Shown piece after piece: positions 54,915 to 63,380 of a stretch of 64,000 bases of DNA. Source of the DNA: Phycisphaerae bacterium (GTDB lineage: Bacteria; Planctomycetota; Phycisphaerae; UBA1845; UTPLA1); NCBI GenBank assembly GCA_019636475.1, contig JAHBXN010000002.1, positions 586,826 to 650,825 on the forward strand. Direction: 5' to 3'. Position 1 is the first letter of the stretch. Each line of letters begins with the position of its first letter. Both the position numbers and the translations under genes were made by a program. The notes beneath the pieces are model-generated. The model saw only the letters and a list, made by a program, of their open reading frames with translations, was not told where the DNA came from and made no database searches.

Positions 54915-55961
54915 CTACTTCAGCGATTTCATGTCGATCACGAACCGGTACTTCACGTCGCTCTTAAGCATACGCTCGTAGGCTTCGTTCACTTTCTGAA
55001 TCGGAATGATCTCAACGTCCGATGTGATTCCGTGCGCGGCACAGAAGTCCAGCATCTCCTGAGTCTCGGCAATGCCGCCAATCAACGAGCCGGCCATCCG
55101 CCGCCGCTTGAAGATGAAGTTGTTCACATTCGTGGCTGGATGCGGGTGTTCCGGCGCTCCAACAAGGCAGAGCGTGCCGTCGCGCCGAAGCAGCGACAGG
55201 TAGGCATCCAGATCGTGCGACGCGGCCACCGTATCCAGTATGAAATCGAAGCTGTTCACATGTCGCTGCATGTCGTCCGGAATCTTTGAAATTACCACTT
55301 CCTTTGCGCCGAGGCGGCGAGCATCCTCCGCCTTCCCGGGCGAGGTCGTAAAAAGCACGACGTGGGCTCCCATTGCGCTGGCGAGCTTCACCCCCATGTG
55401 CCCAAGCCCCCCCAGACCGACGATGCCGACCTTCTGACCCTTGCCGACCTTCCACGTTCGCAGCGGCGAATACGTCGTGATTCCCGCGCAAAGCAGCGGA
55501 GCGGCGCCGGCGAGATTCAGCGTGTCCGGCACGTGCAACACAAATTTGTGATCGACCACGACCTGCCCCGAGTATCCGCCATAAGTCATTCCGCCAGAGT
55601 GCTTGTCCGGGCTGTTGTAGGTGAAGGTGATCTCATTCTCGCAGAACTGCTCCAACCCTTCCTGACAACTGCCGCAATGACGACACGAATCCACCAGACA
55701 GCCGACACCGACCGTGTCGCCGACCTTGAAGTCATTCACGGCCGATCCGACAGCCGACACACGCCCGACAATCTCATGGCCGGGAACCACCGGATAGCTC
55801 GTGTGCTTCCATTCATTTCGAACAATGTGCAGATCGGAGTGGCAGATCCCGCAATATAGGATGTCGATCCTGACGTCGTCGGCGGTTGGCTCCCGGCGGT
55901 CAATCGAAAACGGGGCCAATGGCGTGGTCGGAGACTGTGCGGCGTAGGCGAGGGTTTTCAC
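54915..55961 (-). CDS. Zinc-dependent NAD(P) alcohol dehydrogenase, YahK/CAD type
   Basis: Encodes 348 residues from a GTG at 55961 with GGAGG at good distance. The catalytic zinc site uses ILYCGICHSDLH and GHEIVG; the structural zinc has the set of Cys in DSCRHCGSCQEGLEQFC. The Rossmann fold is GIVGLGGLGHMGVKLASAMG, in parts VGLGGLGHMG. GYSGQVVVDHKFV lies between. This is the pattern of the YahK/cinnamyl alcohol dehydrogenase group, which reduces a range of aldehydes with NADPH. Substrate unknown. It is divergent from the UVR-motif gene. Confidence 0.92.
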   Translation of the reverse strand: MKTLAYAAQSPTTPLAPFSIDRREPTADDVRIDILYCGICHSDLHIVRNEWKHTSYPVVPGHEIVGRVSAVGSAVNDFKVGDTVGVGCLVDSCRHCGSCQEGLEQFCENEITFTYNSPDKHSGGMTYGGYSGQVVVDHKFVLHVPDTLNLAGAAPLLCAGITTYSPLRTWKVGKGQKVGIVGLGGLGHMGVKLASAMGAHVVLFTTSPGKAEDARRLGAKEVVISKIPDDMQRHVNSFDFILDTVAASHDLDAYLSLLRRDGTLCLVGAPEHPHPATNVNNFIFKRRRMAGSLIGGIAETQEMLDFCAAHGITSDVEIIPIQKVNEAYERMLKSDVKYRFVIDMKSLK

Positions 55962-56359
55962 TTAAAGACCTCCAATAGGCTCTCAATCGAGCGGTATGAT
56001 CGCTGCGGAAATCCGTGGGCGACCGAGGGCCGATCCGCAGAACAATCCCGGTTAGTAGTCGACGCTGCAACCCGGGCATTCGGTGCCGGGTACATTGCAC
56101 CGCGCAGTTTCCGCCGACGGACGAATCTCCGGCCGATATCATCGCGCGGGGCGCGGCAATCACCTGAATTTCTTTCACATCGCGCGAAAATTGCGCGCCA
56201 ACGCGATTATAGGCGGCCGCTTTTCCACCCGTTAGGGATTATCGGCAACTGCCGGATTTTCACGAAAACCGACATCTCAGTGTTGATACAGATACCGGCA
56301 TGACCGATTTTCGTTGAGTATAATTGAGTGACTCTCCCGATTGCGAAAGGAGTCAGACG
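55962..56359. other. Gap between divergent adh-like and UVR-motif genes
   Basis: No gene is supported. The left end contains the GGAGG of the dehydrogenase, and the right end a TATAAT at 56319-56324 with AAAGGAG before the UVR-motif start. The remainder is AT-richer than its neighbours. No terminator was seen. Confidence 0.5.
56319..56324 (+). promoter_or_regulatory. Perfect TATAAT before the UVR-motif gene
   Basis: A perfect TATAAT lies 35 bases upstream of the ATG at 56360. The -35 region (CGGCAT) is a poor match, so the promoter is only likely. Confidence 0.4.
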
Positions 56360-57145
56360 ATGGCTTCGTATGACCTGAGACGCATCTTACTCGGCTGGGA
56401 CTACGAGTCCGGGCAGATTACGGTGCGCAAGATCACCGGCGACGACGGCGCCGTAAAGATCCAGATGCGGCTCGACCTGGGCCTCTTGCAGATGGAGATT
56501 TCGGGACGGCCCGACGGCCGGAGGCCGCACGGAGCGGATTCACTGCTCGCCTATCATGCGGCGCGGGTCGAGAAGTATCGCGATCGCAACGGGACCGATC
56601 TGGGCTTCGAACTGACTCCGGAGGAATGCGCGGCCCTTCGCGACGAATCCCTTCAATATTATCACCGCTATCTCGCCGAGTTTGTTCTCGAGGACTTTGA
56701 AGGCGTGCAGCGGGACACGGCTCGGAATCTGGATGTGCTTGATCTGTGCCGGCGATTCGCGCGGGAAGACAGCGACCGCCTCGCCCTTGAGCAGTATCGG
56801 CCCTACCTCATCATGATGAATACACGGGCTGAAGTACATCTGCTGCTTCGAGAAGGTCGATTCAAGACCGCCCTGGCCCGCGTCGACGCCGGATTGAGCG
56901 CGATTCACGATGTGGTCACCGACGCCGGCGAAGAAGACTTCGAGGAAATGACGGAGGTCTCGATCCTGTCGGCCCTTCGACGCGAAATCGCCGCGCGGAT
57001 GCCGCTCGATCCGGTCGAACGGCTTGAGGCGGAGCTGGACAAGGCCGTCGCCGACGAGCGATACGAGGAAGCAAGCGTGCTACGTGCTCGAATCGAGGCC
57101 ATGCGAAATAACGCTGCGGCAAGCCCGAAAAAACGCCGCAAGTAA
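56360..57145 (+). CDS. UVR-motif (UvrB/UvrC C-terminal motif) protein
   Basis: Encodes 261 residues. The start at 56360 has a strong AAAGGAG. The first 200 residues are a helical, acidic domain I do not recognise (WDYESGQITVRKITGDDG and MNTRAEVHLLLREGRFKTAL are visible). The C-terminus has LEAELDKAVADERYEEASVLRARIEAM, in parts KAVADERYEEASVLR, which is the UVR motif found in UvrB and UvrC where they meet, and then a Lys/Arg-rich tail. UVR motifs also occur outside excision repair, for example in McsA, so a repair role is only suggested. It is convergent with the GIY-YIG fusion gene. Confidence 0.7.
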   Translation: MASYDLRRILLGWDYESGQITVRKITGDDGAVKIQMRLDLGLLQMEISGRPDGRRPHGADSLLAYHAARVEKYRDRNGTDLGFELTPEECAALRDESLQYYHRYLAEFVLEDFEGVQRDTARNLDVLDLCRRFAREDSDRLALEQYRPYLIMMNTRAEVHLLLREGRFKTALARVDAGLSAIHDVVTDAGEEDFEEMTEVSILSALRREIAARMPLDPVERLEAELDKAVADERYEEASVLRARIEAMRNNAAASPKKRRK

Positions 57146-57172
57146 CCGGCGATCCGCCGCGACAATCACGGT

Positions 57173-58564
57173 TCATGTTCCAAACCAGTTGAACGGCGGC
57201 CGATGCCGCCGGATGAGGCTCGTCTCCAGGTCGAGCGCCGCCTCGTCCGACGACACAAGAACCGTCTCAATTCGTGCGGCCTGTCGCGTCCACCCGCTGA
57301 AATAGTTCGTCGCCGCTGAATCCCGCATGTGAGTTTGCACACGCGCGCGGAGGTTCGTCGCTTTCCCGACGTAGAGCAGCCGCCCCTCCCGATCGTAGAT
57401 GGCATACACACCGCGCGCCTGCGGCAGCGTCGCAAGATTGCCCGCCGTTGCGACATAGCGATGCGCCGGAGCCGGATCAATCACATCAAACGCGGAAACC
57501 GCCGGCGGCGAAGTCGTCGAAATCGGCGAAATCCCCTGCTCCGGCGACTGATCGGGAAAATCGATGCCGCGAACGCTGAAATATGGAAGCACATCCGGCC
57601 TGAGCATGGCGGCCCGCTCGCGCACTTTAATACCTCGCAGCAGTTGCCGATCCGCGACGCCGGCGACTCGAATGTCTGCCACTGCTCCCTCCGGCAGACC
57701 GGCAATCAACTCCTCGATCCGGGAAATCAGTCGCTCCCGCGACAATCCCTCAACAGCGATCGGCCAGACCGACATCGGCCGAACGGCGTGTTCGATAAAT
57801 CGATGGTGCAACTTACATGACACCTCTTCAATCAGCACACAGCCTTTTGGCTCATCTTTCTCCGCGAACGTGATCCGGTCGGGAGAGCCGGCATAGACGA
57901 TGCGCGGCGTCAGACGGGTCGCCGGCCGCAAAAACTGATGGCGATGAACATGGCCCGCCGCAAGATAGTCGAATTCGAACGGCACGGCCTCGCGCGAAAT
58001 CACATCGGGATTCTTCTTTGAAAATCGATGGTTCGCCGGACCGCAAACCGCCGAATCGAAGGACTGGTGTACCGCAAGGATTCGGAAGTCGGCATCGATG
58101 TCGCGCCAGCCCGTCTCAGCCAGCGCCGCTCCGAATCGGACGCTCGCTTCGCGACGGATGCACGGCCAGGCGGAGACGGCGACGCGGACGCCGCGAAATG
58201 AGTAAGCACGCGTCATCGGCCCGCCTGCAATCGTGATATTCGGATGCGAGAGAAAGGGCGACGCAGGAAGCAGGCTGCGCTCGTGATTTCCCGGCACGAT
58301 CAGAACGGGAATCCCGTCGTCCGCCAGTCGACGGAGCGGCATCACCGCGGCCAGCACCGCGGAACTGGATGGCCGAGGCGTGTCATATACATCGCCCGCG
58401 TGAATGACCAGATCGACGTTTTCATCGCGTGCGATCTGAAGGACGCGCAGATAGGCATTGATGAAATCGTCACCGCGCCGCGGTCCGGGCCTTCGTGGCC
58501 GGGTCGGAAGCTCGGCGCCGATGTGCGTATCGGCAAGATGCAGGATTTTCAACGGTGCGGACAT
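57173..58564 (-). CDS. Mre11/SbcD-like phosphoesterase fused to a GIY-YIG nuclease domain
   Basis: Encodes 463 residues. Residues 1-320 are an SbcD/Mre11-type metallophosphoesterase: LADTHIG (Asp12, His14), HAGDVYDTPRPS, GNHERS, AVHQSFDS and AGHVHRHQF. A linker follows. From residue 385 to the end is a GIY-YIG domain: GVYAIYDREGRLLYVG, NLRARVQTH with the catalytic Arg, and ALDLETSLIRRHRPPFNW with the metal-binding Glu and the Asn. Its spacing resembles the UvrC N-terminal nuclease. I know of neither part combined this way in well-studied proteins; it would be a DNA-processing enzyme with two nucleolytic sites. lgt lies 45 bases upstream on the same strand. Confidence 0.88.
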   Translation of the reverse strand: MSAPLKILHLADTHIGAELPTRPRRPGPRRGDDFINAYLRVLQIARDENVDLVIHAGDVYDTPRPSSSAVLAAVMPLRRLADDGIPVLIVPGNHERSLLPASPFLSHPNITIAGGPMTRAYSFRGVRVAVSAWPCIRREASVRFGAALAETGWRDIDADFRILAVHQSFDSAVCGPANHRFSKKNPDVISREAVPFEFDYLAAGHVHRHQFLRPATRLTPRIVYAGSPDRITFAEKDEPKGCVLIEEVSCKLHHRFIEHAVRPMSVWPIAVEGLSRERLISRIEELIAGLPEGAVADIRVAGVADRQLLRGIKVRERAAMLRPDVLPYFSVRGIDFPDQSPEQGISPISTTSPPAVSAFDVIDPAPAHRYVATAGNLATLPQARGVYAIYDREGRLLYVGKATNLRARVQTHMRDSAATNYFSGWTRQAARIETVLVSSDEAALDLETSLIRRHRPPFNWFGT

Positions 58565-58609
58565 ACCGATGCGTGAGCCCAGCGCCGGCCACGTCTTGCG
58601 ACCGGCCCG

Positions 58610-59872
58610 TCATTTCCTTGCAGGCTTCGCTTTCGGCGGTGGCGCGGTTTCCTCCGGCGGTAATTCAAACTTCACCGCGCGCGGACTGTACTGCGGCAGG
58701 CGATACATGAGGAACATCCACGCAAGGCCCGTCGCGAATGTGACGATGCTCACGGCCTGCGAAATCGTGATGCCTCCGATATCAAGCGGATTGTCCTGTC
58801 GGACCGCCTCTTCAAAGATGCGCGACACTGAGTAGATGAGCAGGAACCACCCAAGCACGACACCATGCCGTTTGCGATAGTAGAAAATCGTCGATAGAAG
58901 CCACGAAAGCAGGAACGCATTCACCACGGCATAGAGTTGGGTCGGATGCACCGGCTGCGAGCGGTAGTGAGCAGCCAGTTCGGCAAGCTGCGGAACAGTC
59001 AGGCCGTACTGAATGCACTGTCGCTCGACGACGCCGATGGGGTTCAGAGAGTAGAAGTTGCGGAGTCTCTCACTGGCCTCTCGATGCAGATTTCGCATCT
59101 CGATCTGAATGCGCTGATCGGCATGGTTCGATTCGGCGATGCGCAGCTCGGAAAGCGCCTGATCGCGGCCACGCTCCAACTCGCCGCGGGTGCGTCCATC
59201 ATCCTTCACGGCTTCGTCGATGAACTCCCTCGGCAGGTGGTAGGCCATTTGACCGAGCGGATAGTAAATCAGTTCCTTGGGCAGCGTGAGCTGGCCGAAT
59301 TCAAATTGCTGACGCATCGCCGGGCTGCCGTAAGGAAACTTCACCGCCCAGGGAACGATCGCGCGCGCATGAGCGGGGTCATGCTCGTCCACGCAGACCG
59401 CACCCCAGCAGCATCCGTTCAGAAAGCAGCCGATTCGCGTAATGGCCAATCCCCATGCAAGCGATGGAACGGTGATATCGAGGTACCAGCGAACGGAGGT
59501 CTTTGCGAAGTAACGAAGGTAGATGATGCACACCGGAATTACGGCGATCGGGCCGCCCCAGAATTCCAATCCACCCGCGCGAATGTCAAAGATCGCTGCC
59601 AGCGGGTTCGGCGTGTTCGCGAAGCGCGTTTGCCAATAGTGGATCACGAACATGGCCCGGGCGCCCGCGACACCGAAAATGAGCGACAGGAAACCAAGGT
59701 TCAGGACGACGTCCGGATCGGCCTGCGAGCGAAACGCGCGGCGACAGGCCAGCCAGATGCCCGAGAGAAAGGCGATCATCATCATGACGCCGTAACTCTT
59801 CACATCGCCGAACGAATGAAAGAATGCCGGTAGCCAATCCGGCATCGGAATCTTGAACATGGTGGGAAACAT
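58610..59872 (-). CDS. lgt: Prolipoprotein diacylglyceryl transferase with large insertion
   Basis: Encodes 420 residues, against about 280 usual for Lgt. Membrane helices and the conserved elements GLEFWGGPIA, TRIGCFLNGCCWG and RSQPVHPTQLY are present. Between about residues 183 and 303, in place of a short periplasmic loop, there is an inserted segment, mostly charged and helical (DDGRTRGELERGRDQAL is visible). Lgt adds diacylglycerol to the lipobox cysteine of prolipoproteins in the inner membrane, and this window has two predicted lipoproteins. The GNCCWG-like region differs in detail from E. coli. panC lies 80 bases upstream on the same strand. Confidence 0.88.
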   Translation of the reverse strand: MFPTMFKIPMPDWLPAFFHSFGDVKSYGVMMMIAFLSGIWLACRRAFRSQADPDVVLNLGFLSLIFGVAGARAMFVIHYWQTRFANTPNPLAAIFDIRAGGLEFWGGPIAVIPVCIIYLRYFAKTSVRWYLDITVPSLAWGLAITRIGCFLNGCCWGAVCVDEHDPAHARAIVPWAVKFPYGSPAMRQQFEFGQLTLPKELIYYPLGQMAYHLPREFIDEAVKDDGRTRGELERGRDQALSELRIAESNHADQRIQIEMRNLHREASERLRNFYSLNPIGVVERQCIQYGLTVPQLAELAAHYRSQPVHPTQLYAVVNAFLLSWLLSTIFYYRKRHGVVLGWFLLIYSVSRIFEEAVRQDNPLDIGGITISQAVSIVTFATGLAWMFLMYRLPQYSPRAVKFELPPEETAPPPKAKPARK

Positions 59873-59952
59873 GAATTGCCTTTACTGATCGCGGAAGGCT
59901 GTCAGCCCGATCAGGCCAAAATTGCAGTGGGTCGTGATCGTTGATCCGCTAT

Positions 59953-60840
59953 TCAATCCGACGTCACCAATAAATTATCGATCAAACGCGTCCGGCCGAT
60001 CCGGATCGCCCCGGCCAGCAGCATGCGCTTGCCCGGTGCAGTCAGCGCCATCAGCGAATCGGGGTCGTTGATCTCAATGTAATCGATCGTCACGTGGCCG
60101 TCCCGCACGCCGGCGACTCGATGCACCTCTTCCTGCATCAAACGAACGATCGCGGCCAGGTCTTTCTCGCCCGCGGCGAGGCGGTCCCGCCCCAGTGAAA
60201 GCGCGTGGTAGAGACAAAGCGCCGAAGAGCGCTCCGTCGGCGACAAATAAGAATTACGGCTCGACATGGCAAGGCCATCCGGCTCGCGGACGATCGGGCA
60301 AACGACCAACCGGACTGGAAACCCGAGATCATCCACCATCTTGCCGAGAATGCGGGCCTGCTGCGCGTCCTTCTGCCCAAAATACGCCACATCCGGCTGA
60401 ACGAAGTTGAACAGCTTCGCGACGACGGTGCAAACGCCTTCGAAGTGGCCCGGCCGAAACCGGCCGCACATCCGATCGGCCAGCGGCCCCGGACGCACGC
60501 GCGTCTCTTCACCGGGCGGGTACATCTCCGCATCGTTTGGCGCGAAGATCGCATCTGCACCGGAGTCCCGGCAGATCGCGGCGTCGGCTTCGATCGACCG
60601 TGGGTAGGCGGTAAAATCTTCGTTCGGGCCGAATTGGGTCGGATTTACATAAATGCTGACCACCACGAAGTGGCCGGCGCGGGCGGCGGCTTCGATCAAG
60701 CTGGCGTGGCCGGCGTGCAGCGCGCCCATGGTCGGGACAAATCCGATGGAACGGCCGGCGCGGCGCACATTGCTTATGTGAGCGCGCAGAGACGCAACCG
60801 TTCTAAAAAAAGGCACCGAACTTAAGGATGTGTCGGACAT
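59953..60840 (-). CDS. panC: Pantothenate synthetase
   Basis: Encodes 295 residues. It has FVPTMGALHAGH (with the HxGH nucleotide-binding motif), VSIYVNPTQFGPNED, MCGRFRPGHFEGVCTVV, KDAQQ and MSSRNSYLS, all diagnostic. The enzyme condenses pantoate and beta-alanine with ATP to make pantothenate, for coenzyme A, which the thiolase elsewhere in the window uses. It probably heads the reverse-strand run panC-lgt-Mre11/GIY-YIG. panB and panD are not adjacent. Confidence 0.96.
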   Translation of the reverse strand: MSDTSLSSVPFFRTVASLRAHISNVRRAGRSIGFVPTMGALHAGHASLIEAAARAGHFVVVSIYVNPTQFGPNEDFTAYPRSIEADAAICRDSGADAIFAPNDAEMYPPGEETRVRPGPLADRMCGRFRPGHFEGVCTVVAKLFNFVQPDVAYFGQKDAQQARILGKMVDDLGFPVRLVVCPIVREPDGLAMSSRNSYLSPTERSSALCLYHALSLGRDRLAAGEKDLAAIVRLMQEEVHRVAGVRDGHVTIDYIEINDPDSLMALTAPGKRMLLAGAIRIGRTRLIDNLLVTSD

Positions 60841-61051
60841 TCTGCGTATTCATAACGGCGGAGCGCGTCGCGCTCCACCCTCTGGCGAATTTCATTGCAT
60901 CGCAACGTCCGGCCATGGCACACGCGGCCCGTTCGCGAACGACCGAAGACATCACAGAAAACCAAGGGCTATCAGGGCCAACCCTGTTTGCCCTTGTAGA
61001 ACACGAAACCGACAAAACGCTCACACAACCGACAAACCAGGAGTCAGAACG

Positions 61052-61252
61052 ATGTTCAATTTTCGCAATGCTCCACCTCGAAATCGACCCAGCGCCTTCC
61101 GACCCCATGCTGCCGGCTCAGCCTCCAGCCGCACACGCAACGAAGCCGCAGCCTCACCCACCAAGCCAATGGGCCGGCTCAGCAGCCTTCCGCCGCTGGC
61201 GGATCCGAATGCCCGTGAAGATGACGGGATTCTCCGGTTTTTCGGTCTCTGA
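61052..61252 (+). CDS. Small ORF with strong ribosome-binding site
   Basis: A 66-residue frame from the ATG at 61052, with AGGAG eight bases before it. The product begins MFNFRNAPPRNRP and ends REDDGILRFFGL, and is rich in Ala, Arg, Pro and Ser between. It lies alone in about 930 bases without recognised genes. I do not recognise a family. The good initiation site and defined C-terminus make a real small protein possible; the composition is also what chance gives in GC-rich DNA, so this is uncertain. Confidence 0.4.
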   Translation: MFNFRNAPPRNRPSAFRPHAAGSASSRTRNEAAASPTKPMGRLSSLPPLADPNAREDDGILRFFGL

Positions 61253-61773
61253 TTGTGTATTTGCTCAGCGCTCCGGTTCGCGCCGAGCAGAACCATACGA
61301 ATTCCCCGGGGGATCGTGCGATGGACCGATTTCCGGTCGGGCGGGTGGAACTCCACCCCCGCCGTCTTAGTCGGCCCGCCATCCTGATAATATCGGACGT
61401 TCCCGATGCTTTCCGTCGCGTCATACGGCCCATCTGAGCCGATGTTACGCGCCAGTTCCTGCATCAAATCACCACTTTCGGTGTCGCAGGTGGCCGCCGA
61501 TCTTTCGCGGCGGCGTCGCGTTAGCGCGATATTTGCGAATTATCAATTCATCCTTGAATCTACGCCGCAACGACGGGACACTATAATCGCGGCCGCTTGG
61601 CACGGGCGGGCCTCCGCCCCATCCGGCTGCGCAAGAATGCGCGTTTCGGATGCTGAAGGATCCGGACGGTAGCTGCCGTGCGCCTCGAATTGCTTTGCGG
61701 CACTCAAGTTGTAGGGAAATAGACGCGCTGGGGCGCCTCGCGACAATCCGCCCTCAGTCATGGAGGAATCGAC
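61253..61773. other. Gap with hairpins and a possible structured leader
   Basis: No gene is supported. Stems lie at 61324-61328/61334-61338, 61343-61348/61353-61358, 61604-61609/61614-61619, and a nested pair 61620-61625/61647-61652 enclosing 61629-61632/61639-61642. A TATAAT at 61582-61587 would start a leader of about 180 bases containing the last three, ending at the TTG start at 61774. Confidence 0.45.
61582..61587 (+). promoter_or_regulatory. TATAAT box, possible promoter of the downstream gene pair
   Basis: A perfect TATAAT precedes three stem-loops and the gene at 61774. No -35 hexamer is obvious at 16-18 bases. Confidence 0.35.
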
Positions 61774-62250
61774 TTGCAACCGGACGATTCAGGCAGCCGG
61801 TCGAAAGCAATCAAGCTTGGTGGCGCAGCGATCGCGCTGATTGCGGCACTGATCATCGGATACTACCAGCTTGGCGGCCCGGATGCCGCTGATCAGGCGG
61901 CATTTCGGCCGTACATCGATATCGAAACCGGCGAAGTGTTCCATTACACTATTAAGGAAGGCGATATCGAACCGATCAAAGCGCCCTCGGGCAAACTGAC
62001 CGGCTATCGAGCTGAAGCCTGCTACTGGGGGAAGGACGCGGACGGCAAGTGGTACATCAAGGACAAGCCGACGTATGTCGTCCTGAAAAATCGGATTGAT
62101 CCGACTTCGACCGAGGAAACGTACTGTCCGGACTGCGGACGGCGCGTTGTGGGTCACAATAAGAAACCGACCCAGAGCGACATCGACCGAGCGAACGGCG
62201 TCACTCCGGAGCCGGATCCGACTGAAGCGGAGCAAATGGAGCGCGACTGA
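61774..62250 (+). CDS. Single-helix membrane-anchored protein of unknown function
   Basis: Encodes 158 residues from a TTG at 61774, chosen because GGAGG lies seven bases before it and no ATG is in frame near it. One hydrophobic segment (about residues 14-33) anchors a soluble domain that is probably periplasmic. It has FHYTIKEGDIEPIKAP, ACYWGKDADGKWYIKDK, and a CPDCG pair at about residue 114 that could bind zinc. I do not recognise the family. The pseudopilin gene starts 53 bases after its stop, so the two are probably one transcript; a role beside the secretion apparatus is an inference from position. Confidence 0.7.
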   Translation: MQPDDSGSRSKAIKLGGAAIALIAALIIGYYQLGGPDAADQAAFRPYIDIETGEVFHYTIKEGDIEPIKAPSGKLTGYRAEACYWGKDADGKWYIKDKPTYVVLKNRIDPTSTEETYCPDCGRRVVGHNKKPTQSDIDRANGVTPEPDPTEAEQMERD

Positions 62251-62303
62251 TCCCGGCGACCGTCCGGAATTTGATTTTCAATCGCAAGAGAAGGTGCAAC
62301 GTC

Positions 62304-63359
62304 ATGCGAAGAGGCAGGTCCAACCAATTCCAACGGGCATTTACGCTGATTGAACTGCTCGTCGTTATTTCGATCATCGCCCTTTTGATTTCGATTCTGC
62401 TTCCGTCGCTTGCGACCGCGCGGCGCGTCGGGCAACGTGTCAAGTGCATGGCAAACCTGAAGTCGATCGCGTCGGGCGCCGTGCAGTACGGCACTGACAA
62501 CAACGACTGGCCGCCGGGCGCTCCGGGCGGCTCAGGTGCGTATCTCGCGGGGGCGCCTCTGGCGTACGGCCAATCTGTTCAGCGGTACGACTTTCTGGGT
62601 CCGCTTGAGCGAATCTGGCAGTTGGGATTCGACTTTCCGGATCAGGGTGACACGGCCGGCGTCATCAAGCGGTTCAATCGAATCCGCAGTGACACCATGT
62701 TCCTCTGCCCTTCGAACAAATTTCTGGCCGACCACTTTTCCGGGCTGAATGCGGGCGTCGGTCCGATGATCAGCTACAACACGTCGCGGTACCAGATGTG
62801 GGTTCGCGCAGCGAGCGGTGCGCAGGCAGGGATCCCGACCGACAGCTCAACCGGCCTGAGCTGGTACAACAACGGATTCGAAGTGAAGCTTCCGCAGGAA
62901 TACAAGCCGTCGATTACTCGGATCGGCTCGCCATCGCGCAAGATTTTCGCGGCGGACGGCGCCCGCTTTTCGAATTCGGACACGCCTCCGGACTATGACA
63001 TGACGGTCAATGGAACCTGGGGCGGGACTTTTTCGGATAGCGCGCCTTTCCAGGGACCGGCGGCCGGCAGCCAATCGTGGGATCGATCGCTCGCTCCTGG
63101 CAACGGCGGGAACGGCTCGGTCGATGCCCGCATCTACGCCTTTCGTCATGCCAATGCCGATCCGGGCCGAGGGGCCCGGGCGAATTCCTATCGTTTGAAC
63201 GTCAGCTTCTACGACGGCCATGTTGAGACGATGGGAGACCTTGAAGCATCCAACCCGCACCTCTGGATCCCGCAGGGCGGCACGATTGAACCGGGGAACG
63301 TGCTGAACGACGTGATTCAGGCCTTCGGCATTAACGGTGTGACGCGCATCGGAAACTAA
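62304..63359 (+). CDS. Type II-type pseudopilin
   Basis: Encodes 351 residues from the ATG at 62304; the frame reaches to a TTG at 62271 but this start fits the prepilin leader better. The leader ends QRA and the mature helix FTLIELLVVISIIALLI follows with the Glu5 of type IV pilin-like proteins, so prepilin peptidase should cut after Ala. KCMANLKSIAS follows the helix. Near the C-terminus FYDGHVETMGDL is the DGH motif. Planctomycetes carry many such pseudopilin-like proteins; this one follows a small anchored protein and resembles the partial one at the left edge of the window. Confidence 0.9.
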   Translation: MRRGRSNQFQRAFTLIELLVVISIIALLISILLPSLATARRVGQRVKCMANLKSIASGAVQYGTDNNDWPPGAPGGSGAYLAGAPLAYGQSVQRYDFLGPLERIWQLGFDFPDQGDTAGVIKRFNRIRSDTMFLCPSNKFLADHFSGLNAGVGPMISYNTSRYQMWVRAASGAQAGIPTDSSTGLSWYNNGFEVKLPQEYKPSITRIGSPSRKIFAADGARFSNSDTPPDYDMTVNGTWGGTFSDSAPFQGPAAGSQSWDRSLAPGNGGNGSVDARIYAFRHANADPGRGARANSYRLNVSFYDGHVETMGDLEASNPHLWIPQGGTIEPGNVLNDVIQAFGINGVTRIGN

Positions 63360-63380
63360 CAGGCGCGCGGCACTGCACAC

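Noticed and set aside
60830..61370. Longer overlapping plus-strand frames before and around the small ORF
   Set aside because: No start with a ribosome-binding site and no family character; only the short frame from 61052 is kept.
61021..61467. 148-codon minus-strand frame
   Set aside because: Composition is not protein-like, and no recognisable start site is seen.
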